Assembly (NCBI GenBank): GCA_026387315.1
Contig: JAPLLY010000033.1
Location: forward strand, 1-55,734
DNA length: 55,734 nucleotides
Direction of reading: 5' to 3'
From: Candidatus Omnitrophota bacterium
GTDB taxonomy: Bacteria > Omnitrophota > Gorgyraeia > Gygaellales > Profunditerraquicolaceae
Shown here one piece after another: positions 1 to 7,871 of the stretch. The first letter of the stretch is position 1. The number at the start of each line of letters is the position of its first letter. The notes under the pieces are model-generated. The model ran no database searches and had not been told where the DNA came from. It saw nothing but the letters and a program-made list of their open reading frames with translations. The position numbers were made by a program, and so were the translations under genes.

Positions 1-60
1 ATAGAACCGTCCCCTGGTTTCTTGGAAAAAATAGAACCCTGCCGGCAGTCAGGCGTCCCC
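1..60. repeat. GGGGACGGTTCT-family repeat fragments, one split by a second repeat
   Basis: Bases 1-15 are a right half-arm (ATAGAACCGTCCCC). A second arm at about 30-60 reads ATAGAACC, then 15 bases CTGCCGGCAGTCAGG, then CGTCCCC, so a CTGCCGGCAG-type palindrome appears to have inserted inside it. The left part of the element lies outside the window. Confidence 0.7.
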
Positions 61-61
61 T

Positions 62-1786
62 TTATTCTTGGTTTTTAAAAAAATCCTGGTATGGCTGGCT
101 TTTAGAGATTAACTCCGCGTGCGTTCCTTCTTCTATTAGGCTATCGCCTTTTAAGAAATATATCCGCTCAGCGTCTTTTACGGTAAATAGCCTGTGCGAA
201 ATAATGATGGTACTTAAATCGCGCCTTTTTTGCCTTAAGGCTAGCAGTATCTTCTCTTCCGTGAACACATCTACTGAAGACATGGCCTCATCAAGAATAA
301 GTAAACCGGGCTTCCTGGCAATTGCCCTGGCCAGAGCAACTCTTTGTTTAAGCCCATGCGACAGCAAGCAGGCATCTTCTCCGATCAATGTATCAAGCCC
401 CCGCGGCAACTCTTTCATATAATCATCAAGGCAGGCAATTCTAGCCGCCCCTTCTACCTCTTCTGGAGTTATTTTTTTTAAACCACCACTGATATTCTCC
501 CTGACGGAAACATCAAATAGCAGCGGCTGTTGAGTGGCAATGGCTATATTTTTCCTTAAATCATTTAAACGTATCATTTTCAGATCTATTCCATCCAAAA
601 ATAGCTCTCCTTGATTTGGTTCATAGAGCCTAAGAATAAGATTAATTAAGGTAGTCTTGCCGCATCCCGATGGGCCCACGATAGCTATCCAAGCCTGAGG
701 CAAAATATCTAGATTCAATCCTTTAAAAATTAACTTCTTCTGTTGATACCCGAATGTAACATTTTTAAATTGAATAAACCCTTTAAGAGATCCTAAGCTT
801 CTTACTCCGGGTAAATCTTTTATCTTGGGTTGGCGATCCATAATTTCAAGAAATCTTTCCAAGGCTACCGATTCTTTAGCGATATATTCGAATCTATAAC
901 TTAAGGACTCTAACAAGCCGCCTAATTGCATAAGATAAAGCATTGCCGCCGTATAGCTGCCAATTGTCAATCTGCCCTTAATAATAAGCCAGCCTCCGAA
1001 AATAGTTACTATTCCATAGACAGCCTTAGACAAAAAAGATGAATTTAAAGAATTAAGCAATGACCATCGAAAACTTTTTATTCCTAAACGGATATTTTTT
1101 ATTAGCGATCTTAAATAGGCATGCCTTTGCCCGGGCTCTAAACCAAATGCTTTAATGATTAAAATCCTGGAAAAAGCCTCATGGATTTTTTTAGACAATT
1201 TAGCGTGGCTCTTCCAAAGTTCTTTATAGATGGGATTAAGTTTTCTTTGAATATAAAAACTATGTATCAGAAACAAAGGGCTAAGTAATAATAAAAATAC
1301 AGTCATGGGTAAATTAACCCAAAGCGAAATACCTAAAATAATGACTAATTTAAATAAATCCACTAAAAGACGGGGGCATTGCTCAACTACAAAATCAGCC
1401 TGGGCATCAATATCGGCTAACCGATAAGCATTCTCTCCCACGGATTTAGACTGAAAAAACTCTAATTCCAGCGAATAAAATTTCCTAATAAATTTATTAA
1501 CGAAATTAAGTTTTAATTTTATCAGCGTCTTATTTTTTAATATATCTTCTAACGCCAAAAATAACGCGCTTAAGATAAATATTGACGCTCCCCAAACAGA
1601 AATACGCAGGAATTTGCCCAAATTCCTGGCTAAAAAAGCATCATCCATATATAACTTGGAAAGAAAAGGCGAGGCTAAAAGAAAGCCGTTGGAAACCAGT
1701 TTCAATAAAACCAAAAAGATTATTTGTTTCCTATAATAGGAGGGGAGTTTTTTGAAAAAAGATTTAAAATTTTTAAAATATGCCAT
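62..1786 (-). CDS. ABC transporter, fused permease and ATPase (MsbA-like exporter)
   Basis: Half-size ABC exporter, 574 aa from the ATG used here; a TTG lies five codons upstream. The N-terminal half has about six hydrophobic segments (roughly residues 25-300, counted from the TTG) and the C-terminal half is the nucleotide-binding domain. Visible motifs are Walker A GPSGCGKT (376-383), Q-loop, Walker B LLILDE (500-505) and the H-loop histidine (about 536). The signature motif is degenerate, LSHGL instead of LSGGQ. Exporters of this kind flip lipids, drugs or peptides across the inner membrane as homodimers. The substrate cannot be read from sequence; the nearby polyprenol-phosphate glycosyltransferase makes a glycolipid possible, but that is only context. 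No strong Shine-Dalgarno is visible before the ATG. Confidence 0.85.
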   Translation of the reverse strand: MAYFKNFKSFFKKLPSYYRKQIIFLVLLKLVSNGFLLASPFLSKLYMDDAFLARNLGKFLRISVWGASIFILSALFLALEDILKNKTLIKLKLNFVNKFIRKFYSLELEFFQSKSVGENAYRLADIDAQADFVVEQCPRLLVDLFKLVIILGISLWVNLPMTVFLLLLSPLFLIHSFYIQRKLNPIYKELWKSHAKLSKKIHEAFSRILIIKAFGLEPGQRHAYLRSLIKNIRLGIKSFRWSLLNSLNSSFLSKAVYGIVTIFGGWLIIKGRLTIGSYTAAMLYLMQLGGLLESLSYRFEYIAKESVALERFLEIMDRQPKIKDLPGVRSLGSLKGFIQFKNVTFGYQQKKLIFKGLNLDILPQAWIAIVGPSGCGKTTLINLILRLYEPNQGELFLDGIDLKMIRLNDLRKNIAIATQQPLLFDVSVRENISGGLKKITPEEVEGAARIACLDDYMKELPRGLDTLIGEDACLLSHGLKQRVALARAIARKPGLLILDEAMSSVDVFTEEKILLALRQKRRDLSTIIISHRLFTVKDAERIYFLKGDSLIEEGTHAELISKSQPYQDFFKNQE

Positions 1787-1855
1787 GGCATTCGAGTCCA
1801 AATTAAGGGGTACTTTACGATAGAATTATTTGTCTAAAGATATAATCTCTAAAGC

Positions 1856-1944
1856 GTGTCATTGCGAGTCCCGACGAATGTCGGGACGAAGCAATCTGGT
1901 TTTAAAAGGATTGCTTCGCTCACTTCGTTCGCTCGCAATGACAC
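1856..1944. repeat. GTGTCATTGCGAG-family palindrome
   Basis: Long imperfect hairpin bounded by GTGTCATTGCGAG and CTCGCAATGACAC, with inner arms GAAGCAATC and GATTGCTTCG. It lies between the glycosyltransferase and ABC transporter genes. Other copies are at 10034, 15236, 30346, 30700 (half) and 51406. Confidence 0.85.
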
Positions 1945-1954
1945 TTTCCCCTGT

Positions 1955-2677
1955 TCACTGCCGCATTACAAATTTTATTTTTAACTTAATAAGCTGAAGC
2001 AAAAAAATAAAATACTGCTTCCAGCCGGACTTAGTCCTGCCTGCCTCTCTTACCGCGAAACTATAAGGCAGCTCATAAACTTTTTTATAACTGCCCATTG
2101 CCAAGACTTCTAAAAGGATCTTATAACCCAGCGGCCTAAGCTGTATACCGGATATTACTTTTTTACGCAATATAAAATAACCCGACATAGGGTCTTTAAC
2201 TGATTTAAATATTTTTGGCACAAAAATTGCCCCTAAAAAAATGGCTAATTGCGGCCTAAGGATTTGCCAAAAACTACTATTTTCAATCCCTCCTCCCGCC
2301 GCGTACCTGCTGGCAACTACAATATCAATTTCTTGGTGATTAAAGATCTGGTTGAGCATTTCTTCCAGAATCTCCGGAGGATGCTGCAAATCCGCGTCCA
2401 TAACGCCTAAAATTTCCCCTTGGGAAACTTCCCAACCGCTAACTACCGCGCTCCCCAGCCCTCTGGCGCGCATCCGGCGCACTAGTTTTATTCTTAAATC
2501 TTGCTTGGCTAGATCCTCGGCAATTCTCCAAGTCCCATCAGGGCTATTATCGTCAACAATAATAATTTCAAAATCTAAAGAAATTCTATCCAAAACATTG
2601 ATTATCTTGCGGCATAATTTTGCTATATTTACTGCTTCGTTATAAGTGGGTATTACTAGTGAGAATTTAAGTGGCAT
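1955..2677 (-). CDS. Polyprenol-phosphate mannosyltransferase-like family 2 glycosyltransferase
   Basis: 240 aa, GT2 family, closest in layout to dolichol/polyprenol-phosphate mannose or glucose synthases. These transfer a sugar from a nucleotide sugar to a lipid phosphate at the inner face of the membrane. The nucleotide-binding strand VDDNSPDGT is at 41-49 and the metal-binding DADLQHP at 94-100. The protein ends in a short basic and hydrophobic segment, with no C-terminal multi-span domain. The 5' leader is almost wholly a palindromic repeat (2689-2725), so no clear Shine-Dalgarno is seen. Sugar and acceptor are not determined. Confidence 0.85.
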   Translation of the reverse strand: MPLKFSLVIPTYNEAVNIAKLCRKIINVLDRISLDFEIIIVDDNSPDGTWRIAEDLAKQDLRIKLVRRMRARGLGSAVVSGWEVSQGEILGVMDADLQHPPEILEEMLNQIFNHQEIDIVVASRYAAGGGIENSSFWQILRPQLAIFLGAIFVPKIFKSVKDPMSGYFILRKKVISGIQLRPLGYKILLEVLAMGSYKKVYELPYSFAVREAGRTKSGWKQYFIFLLQLIKLKIKFVMRQ

Positions 2678-2688
2678 ATTTAAATCAC

Positions 2689-2725
2689 GGGGACGGTTCT
2701 ATTTTAAAAAAATAGAACCGTCCCC
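2689..2725. repeat. GGGGACGGTTCT-family hairpin
   Basis: Near-perfect inverted repeat: GGGGACGGTTCTATTTT, short A-rich loop, then AAATAGAACCGTCCCC. It lies between the glycosyltransferase start and the preceding small gene and supplies that gene's last codons. Confidence 0.9.
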
Positions 2726-3001
2726 GTGATTTTCATCTTCAACTTCTTGCCCCTGGACATCAATTACCTTACCCAGCGGCTTATGACTTTGGTTGTCACG
2801 GCCTTGGGGCCTAAACTGCTTGCTGATCTTTTGAGTAAAAGCGTATATTTTAATAATAAATAAAAGTACAAGTATACCCTCTACGCTTAGCCACCAAGAG
2901 TTGGAGTTAAAAATAAGCCGGCCAAAGAAAAGATTAAGCATTATAAGCATTGGCAATAAACATCCTGACTGGCTCCTGAATTCGAAACCCGAAACCGGCA
3001 T
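2699..3001 (-). CDS. Small membrane protein of unknown function, both ends made of repeat DNA
   Basis: 100 aa as called. The core (about 18-60) has two hydrophobic stretches followed by a basic segment, in the style of short two-helix proteins found beside lipid-linked glycosyltransferases (DUF2304-like in general form; not established). The first 13 or so residues come from a GAAACCCGAAACC-type repeat and the last ten (ending HGDGSIFLK) from the GGGGACGG hairpin. The true start may therefore be one of the internal methionines near residue 18, and the ancestral C-terminus has probably been replaced. The called start codon overlaps the nitroreductase stop, so translational coupling is likely. 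Confidence 0.5.
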   Translation of the reverse strand: MPVSGFEFRSQSGCLLPMLIMLNLFFGRLIFNSNSWWLSVEGILVLLFIIKIYAFTQKISKQFRPQGRDNQSHKPLGKVIDVQGQEVEDENHGDGSIFLK

Positions 3002-3501
3002 TAAAATTTCTCCCAGTGCAATAATTCCTTAGAACTTCTCTTTTCTATAATTTTAAACGCGCCTTCATCCTGAGGATACCCCAAAGAGATCAAGCTAATT
3101 AACTTCATGCCCAATGGGGCATTCAATAAAGTATTTACCTGCCAAGAGTAAGGCTTTTTATCTCCGGCTATCCAGCAAGAACCAATACCTAAAGCTGTAG
3201 CTGCTAAAAGAATATTACAGGTGGCAGCGCAACCATCCTCAAGATAATATTTTGTATCAGCGCAAAAAACCGCAATGCCAGCAGCTGCCTGAGCCATAAA
3301 TCTGCCGTTTTCAGCTAATTTAGCCAATTCTGTTAATTTGTGCTTATCCGTAACCACCACAAACTCCCAGGGCTGCACATTTCTGGCCGTGGGGGCAAAC
3401 CTGGCGCTATCAACAAGCTTCTCTAAATCCTTTTGAAGAATACTGCTATTTTGAAACGTCCTTATGCTACGCCTAACGCGTAATAGCTCTAAATTTTCCA
3501 T
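3001..3501 (-). CDS. Nitroreductase-family FMN oxidoreductase
   Basis: 166 aa from the ATG chosen here; a TTG four codons upstream is the alternative, and GAAGAGAG just before the ATG can serve as Shine-Dalgarno. The family signatures are present: RRSIRTF near the N-terminus, which in relatives contacts FMN phosphate, then the APTARNVQPWEFVVV segment, and GIGSCWI with a LGYPQDE strand near the end. These small flavoproteins reduce nitro-compounds, quinones or similar acceptors with NAD(P)H; the physiological substrate is unknown. The length matches the short family branch. It is followed directly by the small membrane protein. Confidence 0.85.
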   Translation of the reverse strand: MENLELLRVRRSIRTFQNSSILQKDLEKLVDSARFAPTARNVQPWEFVVVTDKHKLTELAKLAENGRFMAQAAAGIAVFCADTKYYLEDGCAATCNILLAATALGIGSCWIAGDKKPYSWQVNTLLNAPLGMKLISLISLGYPQDEGAFKIIEKRSSKELLHWEKF

Positions 3502-3526
3502 TTCTCTCTTCAATATTATTAAAAGA

Positions 3527-3904
3527 TTACACTAACTTTTTACGGAGTTCTTCAGGAATGGCTTGTGGCTTTAAATGCTTATCCACACAAACAAGGATGG
3601 TTTTAGCTTTAATAATTAACCTCTTATTTTGACTATAGATTTCATGTAAAAACTCGATACGCACACCTGTAATCCCTCCAACTTGGGTCTGGATATCCAA
3701 CTCATCGGCGTATACCGCTGGAAATTTATAGTCTATTTCCTGACGAGAAACCACAAACATAATCCCTGAATCAGCCAACTGCTTAATCGAGGCATCTTTT
3801 AACGCAAAATATTCCGTGCGCGCCTCCTCTAGAAAATTAAGATAATTGGCGTAATAAACTACTCCTCCGCAATCCGTATGATGGTAATAAATGCGCTGTT
3901 TCAT
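3527..3904 (-). CDS. Acyl-CoA thioesterase, YbgC/4HBT hot-dog family
   Basis: 125 aa starting at MKQRIYYHHTDCGG. An upstream in-frame start exists at 3937, but those 11 codons are repeat DNA, so the shorter form is preferred. The hot-dog signature HTDCGGVVYYANYLNFLEEAR (here in pieces HTDCGGVVYYANY and FLEEAR) carries the usual catalytic Asp and the Tyr-Ala-Asn-Tyr stretch of YbgC-type enzymes. These hydrolyse acyl-CoA thioesters in the cytoplasm, and in many Gram-negatives the gene is linked to the Tol-Pal cell-envelope system. Tol-Pal genes are not adjacent here. Confidence 0.85.
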   Translation of the reverse strand: MKQRIYYHHTDCGGVVYYANYLNFLEEARTEYFALKDASIKQLADSGIMFVVSRQEIDYKFPAVYADELDIQTQVGGITGVRIEFLHEIYSQNKRLIIKAKTILVCVDKHLKPQAIPEELRKKLV

Positions 3905-3916
3905 AGATTTAAATCC

Positions 3917-4066
3917 GGGGACGGTTCTCTTTTTCAAGAGAATCGCGGGGACGGTTCTGTTTTTTAATACCGTTATTCCCGCGAACCACGTAGACCTACG
4001 CGGTCTACATATATGTAGACCGCGTAGGTCTACACAGGCAAATCAAGGAAAAATAGAACCGTCCCC
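3917..4066. repeat. GGGGACGG repeat plus 120-bp nested palindromic element, copy 1
   Basis: A short left arm at 3917-3940 is followed by a composite element (3947-4066). The composite has outer arms GGGGACGGTTCTG and AAATAGAACCGTCCCC and a perfect 44-bp palindrome in the centre (3990-4033), arms GTAGACCTACGCGGTCTAC around ATATAT. Copies 2-4 are at 6146, 23967 and 25358. Confidence 0.9.
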
Positions 4067-4105
4067 TTGTTTTTTAACCATCTCCTTTCAAATATATCTT
4101 TAAAA

Positions 4106-5377
4106 CTAAAGATTGTCAACATATTCCCCGATCAAACTATCACCCCGGATACTTTTAAGCCTGGCCGGCACGATTACATTCTTCAGATGAGGCCTAAACG
4201 GCAATCTTACCTTCAAATAATTGTCCGTTAAACCTTCTAAAAAAGAAGGATTGCCCTTAACTTCATCTTCAATTAAAACCTGAGTATTTCTACCCAGGAA
4301 CTCTCGCATGAATTTTTCGCGGCATTCCCTGGCCACCTCGGCTAATTTATTACAGCGCCGGCGGATTATTCCTGGGTTGACTAAGCCGCTAAAATTTTCA
4401 GCTTTAGTCCCCGGCCGGATGGAATAACCAAAGATATGCACTTTTAACGGCCTAATCTTTCTTACTAGATCAACCGTGTTTTCAAAATAATCTTCGGTTT
4501 CACCGGGGAATCCAACCAGGCAGTCGGTAGTAATAGAAATTCCCGGGATATTAGCCTTTAATCCAGCAATTAAATTTTCATATTTTTTTCTGCCGTATTT
4601 GCGGTTCATCAGCTTTAAAATACGATCATCACCGCTTTGAATAGGAATATGCAGGTGCCGGCAAAGCTTTTGGCTGCTGCGCAGGTATTTAATCAACCCG
4701 GAGGAAACATCCCCTGCTTCAATGGAACTTAATCTTATGCGCGATAATCCCTTGATTTTCTCTAAGCAACCAATGACATCAACCAGGTTTTCTGTAACTG
4801 CGGAACTTCTGCCGTAAGCACCCAGACAAATACCGGTCAGGACTATTTCCCGATACCCGCAGGCAACCAGCTGCCTTGCCTCCTGAAGTATTTGTTTTAA
4901 TTTTTTACTACGCTCTTTACCGCGGACCAAAGCTACTTTACAATAGGCGCAAAAATTACCGCAACCATCCTGAATCTTTAAGAAAGCCCGCGTATGCCGG
5001 CTAAAACTGCTTATTCCTTCAGGAAAAAAAGATTTTTGGACAATTAAACTAATACCTTTAATCTTTTTTAACTGGCGCCAATCTTTTTCAACTAAACATC
5101 CGGTCACAATTACCCGCGCCTGGGGAGCTGCCTGAATACACCGGCGGATAATATTGCGGGATTTCTGGTCAGCGCCGGAGGTAACCGTACAGGTGTTTAC
5201 CAGAAAATAATCCGGCCGTTGGCCTGTTTCGGCCTCGCCAAAACCTTTACTTAAGAATCGTTCGCGGATACTCTGCGTGTCATACTGGTTAGCCTTGCAG
5301 CCGAGGGTAAAAAATTTAATGGTTCGACTACGCTCACCATTAATCCTGAGCAAAGTCGAAGGATTAATGGCCAGCAT
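4106..5377 (-). CDS. mtaB: tRNA threonylcarbamoyladenosine methylthiotransferase (MtaB-like)
   Basis: 423 aa from the ATG at 5377, which overlaps the rsmE stop by 14 bases. Radical-SAM methylthiotransferase of the MiaB/MtaB group, which in characterised members adds a methylthio group to t6A37 of tRNA. Domains in order are the N-terminal UPF0004 domain (starting FTLGCKANQYD, with cysteines in NTCTVT and VTGCL), the radical-SAM core with the CxxxCxxC cluster in DGCGNFCAYC, and a C-terminal TRAM region. About 15 residues before FTLGCK (NPSTLLRINGERSRT) are encoded by a TTCGAC/GTCGAA palindromic repeat, so the natural N-terminus is obscured. MtaB is preferred over MiaB from the GCKANQYD motif and the rsmE neighbourhood. 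Confidence 0.85.
   Translation of the reverse strand: MLAINPSTLLRINGERSRTIKFFTLGCKANQYDTQSIRERFLSKGFGEAETGQRPDYFLVNTCTVTSGADQKSRNIIRRCIQAAPQARVIVTGCLVEKDWRQLKKIKGISLIVQKSFFPEGISSFSRHTRAFLKIQDGCGNFCAYCKVALVRGKERSKKLKQILQEARQLVACGYREIVLTGICLGAYGRSSAVTENLVDVIGCLEKIKGLSRIRLSSIEAGDVSSGLIKYLRSSQKLCRHLHIPIQSGDDRILKLMNRKYGRKKYENLIAGLKANIPGISITTDCLVGFPGETEDYFENTVDLVRKIRPLKVHIFGYSIRPGTKAENFSGLVNPGIIRRRCNKLAEVARECREKFMREFLGRNTQVLIEDEVKGNPSFLEGLTDNYLKVRLPFRPHLKNVIVPARLKSIRGDSLIGEYVDNL
5318..5370. repeat. TTCGACTACGCTCA/TGAGCAAAGTCGAA palindromic repeat inside the mtaB 5' end
   Basis: TAATGG-TTCGACTACGCTCA-CCATTA is followed by TGAGCAAAGTCGAAGGATTAATGG. The same family occurs inside argD at 36790-36862. 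It spans the junction of rsmE and mtaB and is read in frame by mtaB. Confidence 0.8.
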
Positions 5378-6101
5378 TGAACTTGATAAAACTAACCACG
5401 GCAATCGCCGCGGTATCCACGCGGAGAACCTGTTGACCAAGAGTAACCGGCAGGAATCCGGCTGCTTTTGCCAGAGAAACCTCCTGGGGCGTAAAATCAC
5501 CTTCCGGGCCGATAAGCACCATGATTTTTTTAAACTGTTTAGCCGTTTGACTAAAAATATTTTTAAGCGTTTTTCTCTCTGCTTCTAATGTCGGAATTAA
5601 TTTTAGGTCAAAATCCCGCGCGTTCGCCATCAAATCTTTAAAATCAGTTACTGGTTTGATCACCACAATATTGCTGCGTTGGCTTTGCTTAACCGCGCTT
5701 AAGGCAATTTTTTCCCAACGCTGGAAACGTTGTAATTTTTTCTGCTTATCCAATTTAATGATTACGCGTTCTGTCAGAAGCGGAATTATACAGGCAACTC
5801 CTAATTGTGTAAGCTTATCGATAATATCATCCATTTTTGGTTTTTTAGGGATTGCGCAAGCAACAGTTATTTGAATATCCAGATCATTAGGCGGCCTTTT
5901 TTCTTTTATTTCCAGCTTGGCGCGGCTTGAGCCAATCTCTACAACTGCCGCCACATATTCATTACTCGCGCGGTCAAAAACTGCTATCCTTTCTTTCGGC
6001 CTAGCCCTTAATACATCCCTTAAATGGTGCAGTTGGGCAGGATCATTTAAAATAATAAATTTATCAGCCGCGTCAATTTTTTCAACCAAAAAACGATTCA
6101 C
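5364..6101 (-). CDS. rsmE: 16S rRNA m3U1498 methyltransferase RsmE
   Basis: 245 aa with a GTG start, preceded by an AAAGAAGGTGCGGGG ribosome-binding region shared with panC, argF and argJ. SPOUT-class methyltransferase that N3-methylates U1498 of 16S rRNA. The N-terminal PUA-like part includes QLHHLRDVLRA. The C-terminal knot has VLIGPEGDFTPQEV and LGQQVLRVDTA, the SAM-binding motifs; relatives usually have GPEGG and LRxETA. Length is normal. The stop overlaps the mtaB start. Confidence 0.93.
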   Translation of the reverse strand: MNRFLVEKIDAADKFIILNDPAQLHHLRDVLRARPKERIAVFDRASNEYVAAVVEIGSSRAKLEIKEKRPPNDLDIQITVACAIPKKPKMDDIIDKLTQLGVACIIPLLTERVIIKLDKQKKLQRFQRWEKIALSAVKQSQRSNIVVIKPVTDFKDLMANARDFDLKLIPTLEAERKTLKNIFSQTAKQFKKIMVLIGPEGDFTPQEVSLAKAAGFLPVTLGQQVLRVDTAAIAVVSFIKFNAGH

Positions 6102-6145
6102 CCCGCACCTTCTTTCTTATTTAATTTCTTAAACCGTAGAATCAC

Positions 6146-6264
6146 GGGGACGGTTCTGTTTTTTAATACCGTTATTCCCGCCAACCACGTAGACCTACGC
6201 GGTCTACATATATGTAGACCGCGTAGGTCTACACAGTAAATCAAGGAAAAATAGAACCGTCCCC
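6146..6264. repeat. 120-bp nested palindromic element, copy 2
   Basis: Same build and orientation as copy 1: outer GGGGACGGTTCTG / AATAGAACCGTCCCC arms and the 44-bp perfect palindrome at 6189-6232. Its right end overlaps the MEMO-AMMECR1 gene and provides that gene's stop codon. Confidence 0.9.
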
Positions 6265-7770
6265 GGGATTTTCGGAAAAAACTTCGGCAGTAAAGATATA
6301 CAGCTCGGTATCCTTGTCTTTCCACGCACCGGCAGGCATTCCGGCTTTCTGAGCGCAAAGATTATTCAAAAACTCTTCTTTGCTCCAGCCGGTTTCCGTA
6401 GCTACCTGCGGAAGGAATACCCCGCTCTGATTGCCTCGGCGTACCAATACACCATGTTTTCCTAATTCGATTTTTTCAGCAGAAAACACTTTTTCTAATC
6501 CAGATAAAACGGAGATTTCAATTTGAACGTCCTTAAGCTCTAATAAACTCAGCGCGGGAAACCGCGGGTCATTTACCGCTGCCTCAACCGCCATATCCCG
6601 CACAGTTAAATAAAGAGGCTGGCTGCCGATAAGATTACCGATACAACCCCGCAGGCCTCCATGCTCAGTAAGAGTAACAAAAGCACCCATTTTCTGATTT
6701 AAAACTAGGTCAGCGTCGGTAACTTCCATTTTCTTTCCAGTTTTTAAATATTTTTCAATTGATTCACGGGCAATCATTAAAAGTTTTTTTCTTTGTTGGA
6801 TATTAAGCATATTTTCTCCTTCCTGATCAAAAACCGCGCAACTGGCATAGCCTACTGTCCATTCTCCTTGAATTAATTTTCCGGTTACCTTCGCGGAATT
6901 CGTATGATTCAAGACTTCCAGCCTTGGGTATCCTAACTCTTTGGCAATATTTAAGGCAACCACAGCGGCAAATCCTCCACAGGCCTGGGCATTCCCATAA
7001 CGCAAAGCATAATACAACTCCTGATAATCCATTTTCTTAATTAAATCCAAAGTAAACTCATCCACGCTATCCGCTTCTTTGAAATCATATCCATGATACA
7101 AATCAGTAGACACTACCACTAAGATATCTTTACGCTGGCCAATAGCTTCTTTAAACAAAAGCGCGATTTTTTTACAACTCTCCAAAGAACAATCTCCTAT
7201 TACTACCGGCACTATTTTTCCGCCGCAGGCGCCTCCCTGCCTGCCCGGCAGGCAGGCGCCTGCGGCGGAGAAATTAGGCAACACTTTTTGTAAAAAAGGC
7301 AGCTGCACTTCTACTGAATGCTCATTTGTGAACGCGGAAGTATCCAGGAAAACCTCAGGATCCTTACCCACGATATTCTTGAGAAAATCCTTATCAATAT
7401 TTATTTGGCCTAAACTGGTAACCAAGCTGTCTCCTCCATAAAGAGCGGCTCCGTTAAAAACCTTGTGATGGCTGGTTCCGATAATAATTACAGTTTTATA
7501 ATTTTTGTTTTTAATGAGCTTGTAGCCAAATGCCGCGGTTTGACCGGAAAAACCATACCCCGCGTGCGGGCTGATCAACATAAAGATTTCACCAGAGGCA
7601 GGATTAGGCGTTGCATTTTCTAAGAAATTATCAATCATCCCTGACAATTCCTCTTTCGAAGATGGATAAAACTGCCCGCCAAATTCCGGCTGTTTAATGG
7701 AAGCGGCAAAACAATTTAGACAGAAAAAAAATATAAGAATTTGAGTTAAAAAGGTTATTTTATATAACAT
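6241..7770 (-). CDS. Fused MEMO-family (AmmeMemoRadiSam B) and AMMECR1 (AmmeMemoRadiSam A) protein
   Basis: 509 aa. A signal-peptide-like hydrophobic N-terminus (about 1-22) is followed by a MEMO domain (about 25-315), with metal-site-like stretches such as SPHAGYGFSGQ, GTSHH and STDLYHGYD. An AMMECR1 domain follows (about 330-500), including LRGCIGNL. In many genomes these two families and a radical-SAM enzyme form the so-called AmmeMemoRadiSam set, whose reaction is not established; no radical-SAM partner is visible here. Two oddities stand out. About 16 residues (AAGACLPGRQGGACGG) in the MEMO domain are encoded by a GC-rich palindrome (7220-7268). The last residues (ENPGDGSIFP) and the stop codon come from the 120-bp repeat. 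Confidence 0.88.
   Translation of the reverse strand: MLYKITFLTQILIFFFCLNCFAASIKQPEFGGQFYPSSKEELSGMIDNFLENATPNPASGEIFMLISPHAGYGFSGQTAAFGYKLIKNKNYKTVIIIGTSHHKVFNGAALYGGDSLVTSLGQINIDKDFLKNIVGKDPEVFLDTSAFTNEHSVEVQLPFLQKVLPNFSAAGACLPGRQGGACGGKIVPVVIGDCSLESCKKIALLFKEAIGQRKDILVVVSTDLYHGYDFKEADSVDEFTLDLIKKMDYQELYYALRYGNAQACGGFAAVVALNIAKELGYPRLEVLNHTNSAKVTGKLIQGEWTVGYASCAVFDQEGENMLNIQQRKKLLMIARESIEKYLKTGKKMEVTDADLVLNQKMGAFVTLTEHGGLRGCIGNLIGSQPLYLTVRDMAVEAAVNDPRFPALSLLELKDVQIEISVLSGLEKVFSAEKIELGKHGVLVRRGNQSGVFLPQVATETGWSKEEFLNNLCAQKAGMPAGAWKDKDTELYIFTAEVFSENPGDGSIFP
7220..7268. repeat. GC-rich palindrome inside the MEMO coding region
   Basis: CCGCCGCAGGCGCC and GGCGCCTGCGGCGG arms enclose nested CTGCCTGCC / GGCAGGCAG. 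It is in frame with the MEMO reading frame and much GC-richer than its surroundings. Confidence 0.85.
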
Positions 7771-7798
7771 GAATTAAATTTATTACTTGCTAAAACCA

Positions 7799-7863
7799 GG
7801 GGACGGTTCTCTTAAAAAAAGAGAACCGTCCCCGTGATTTTACGGAAAAACAGAACCGTCCCC
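7799..7863. repeat. GGGGACGGTTCT-family hairpin plus extra right arm
   Basis: A tight hairpin (7799-7833; GGGGACGGTTCTCTT and AAGAGAACCGTCCCC) is followed by a lone right arm AAAAACAGAACCGTCCCC (7846-7863) that ends eight bases from the 3' end of the tRNA gene. Confidence 0.85.
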
Positions 7864-7871
7864 TTTTTAAG

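Noticed and set aside
3990-4033. CRISPR repeat candidate
   Set aside because: The 44-bp palindrome occurs once per locus, without regularly spaced copies or cas genes.
3891-4103. 70-codon plus-strand frame through the 120-bp repeat
   Set aside because: Encoded almost wholly by repeat DNA; the similar frame at 6098-6358 (minus) is also repeat plus antisense or out-of-frame sequence.
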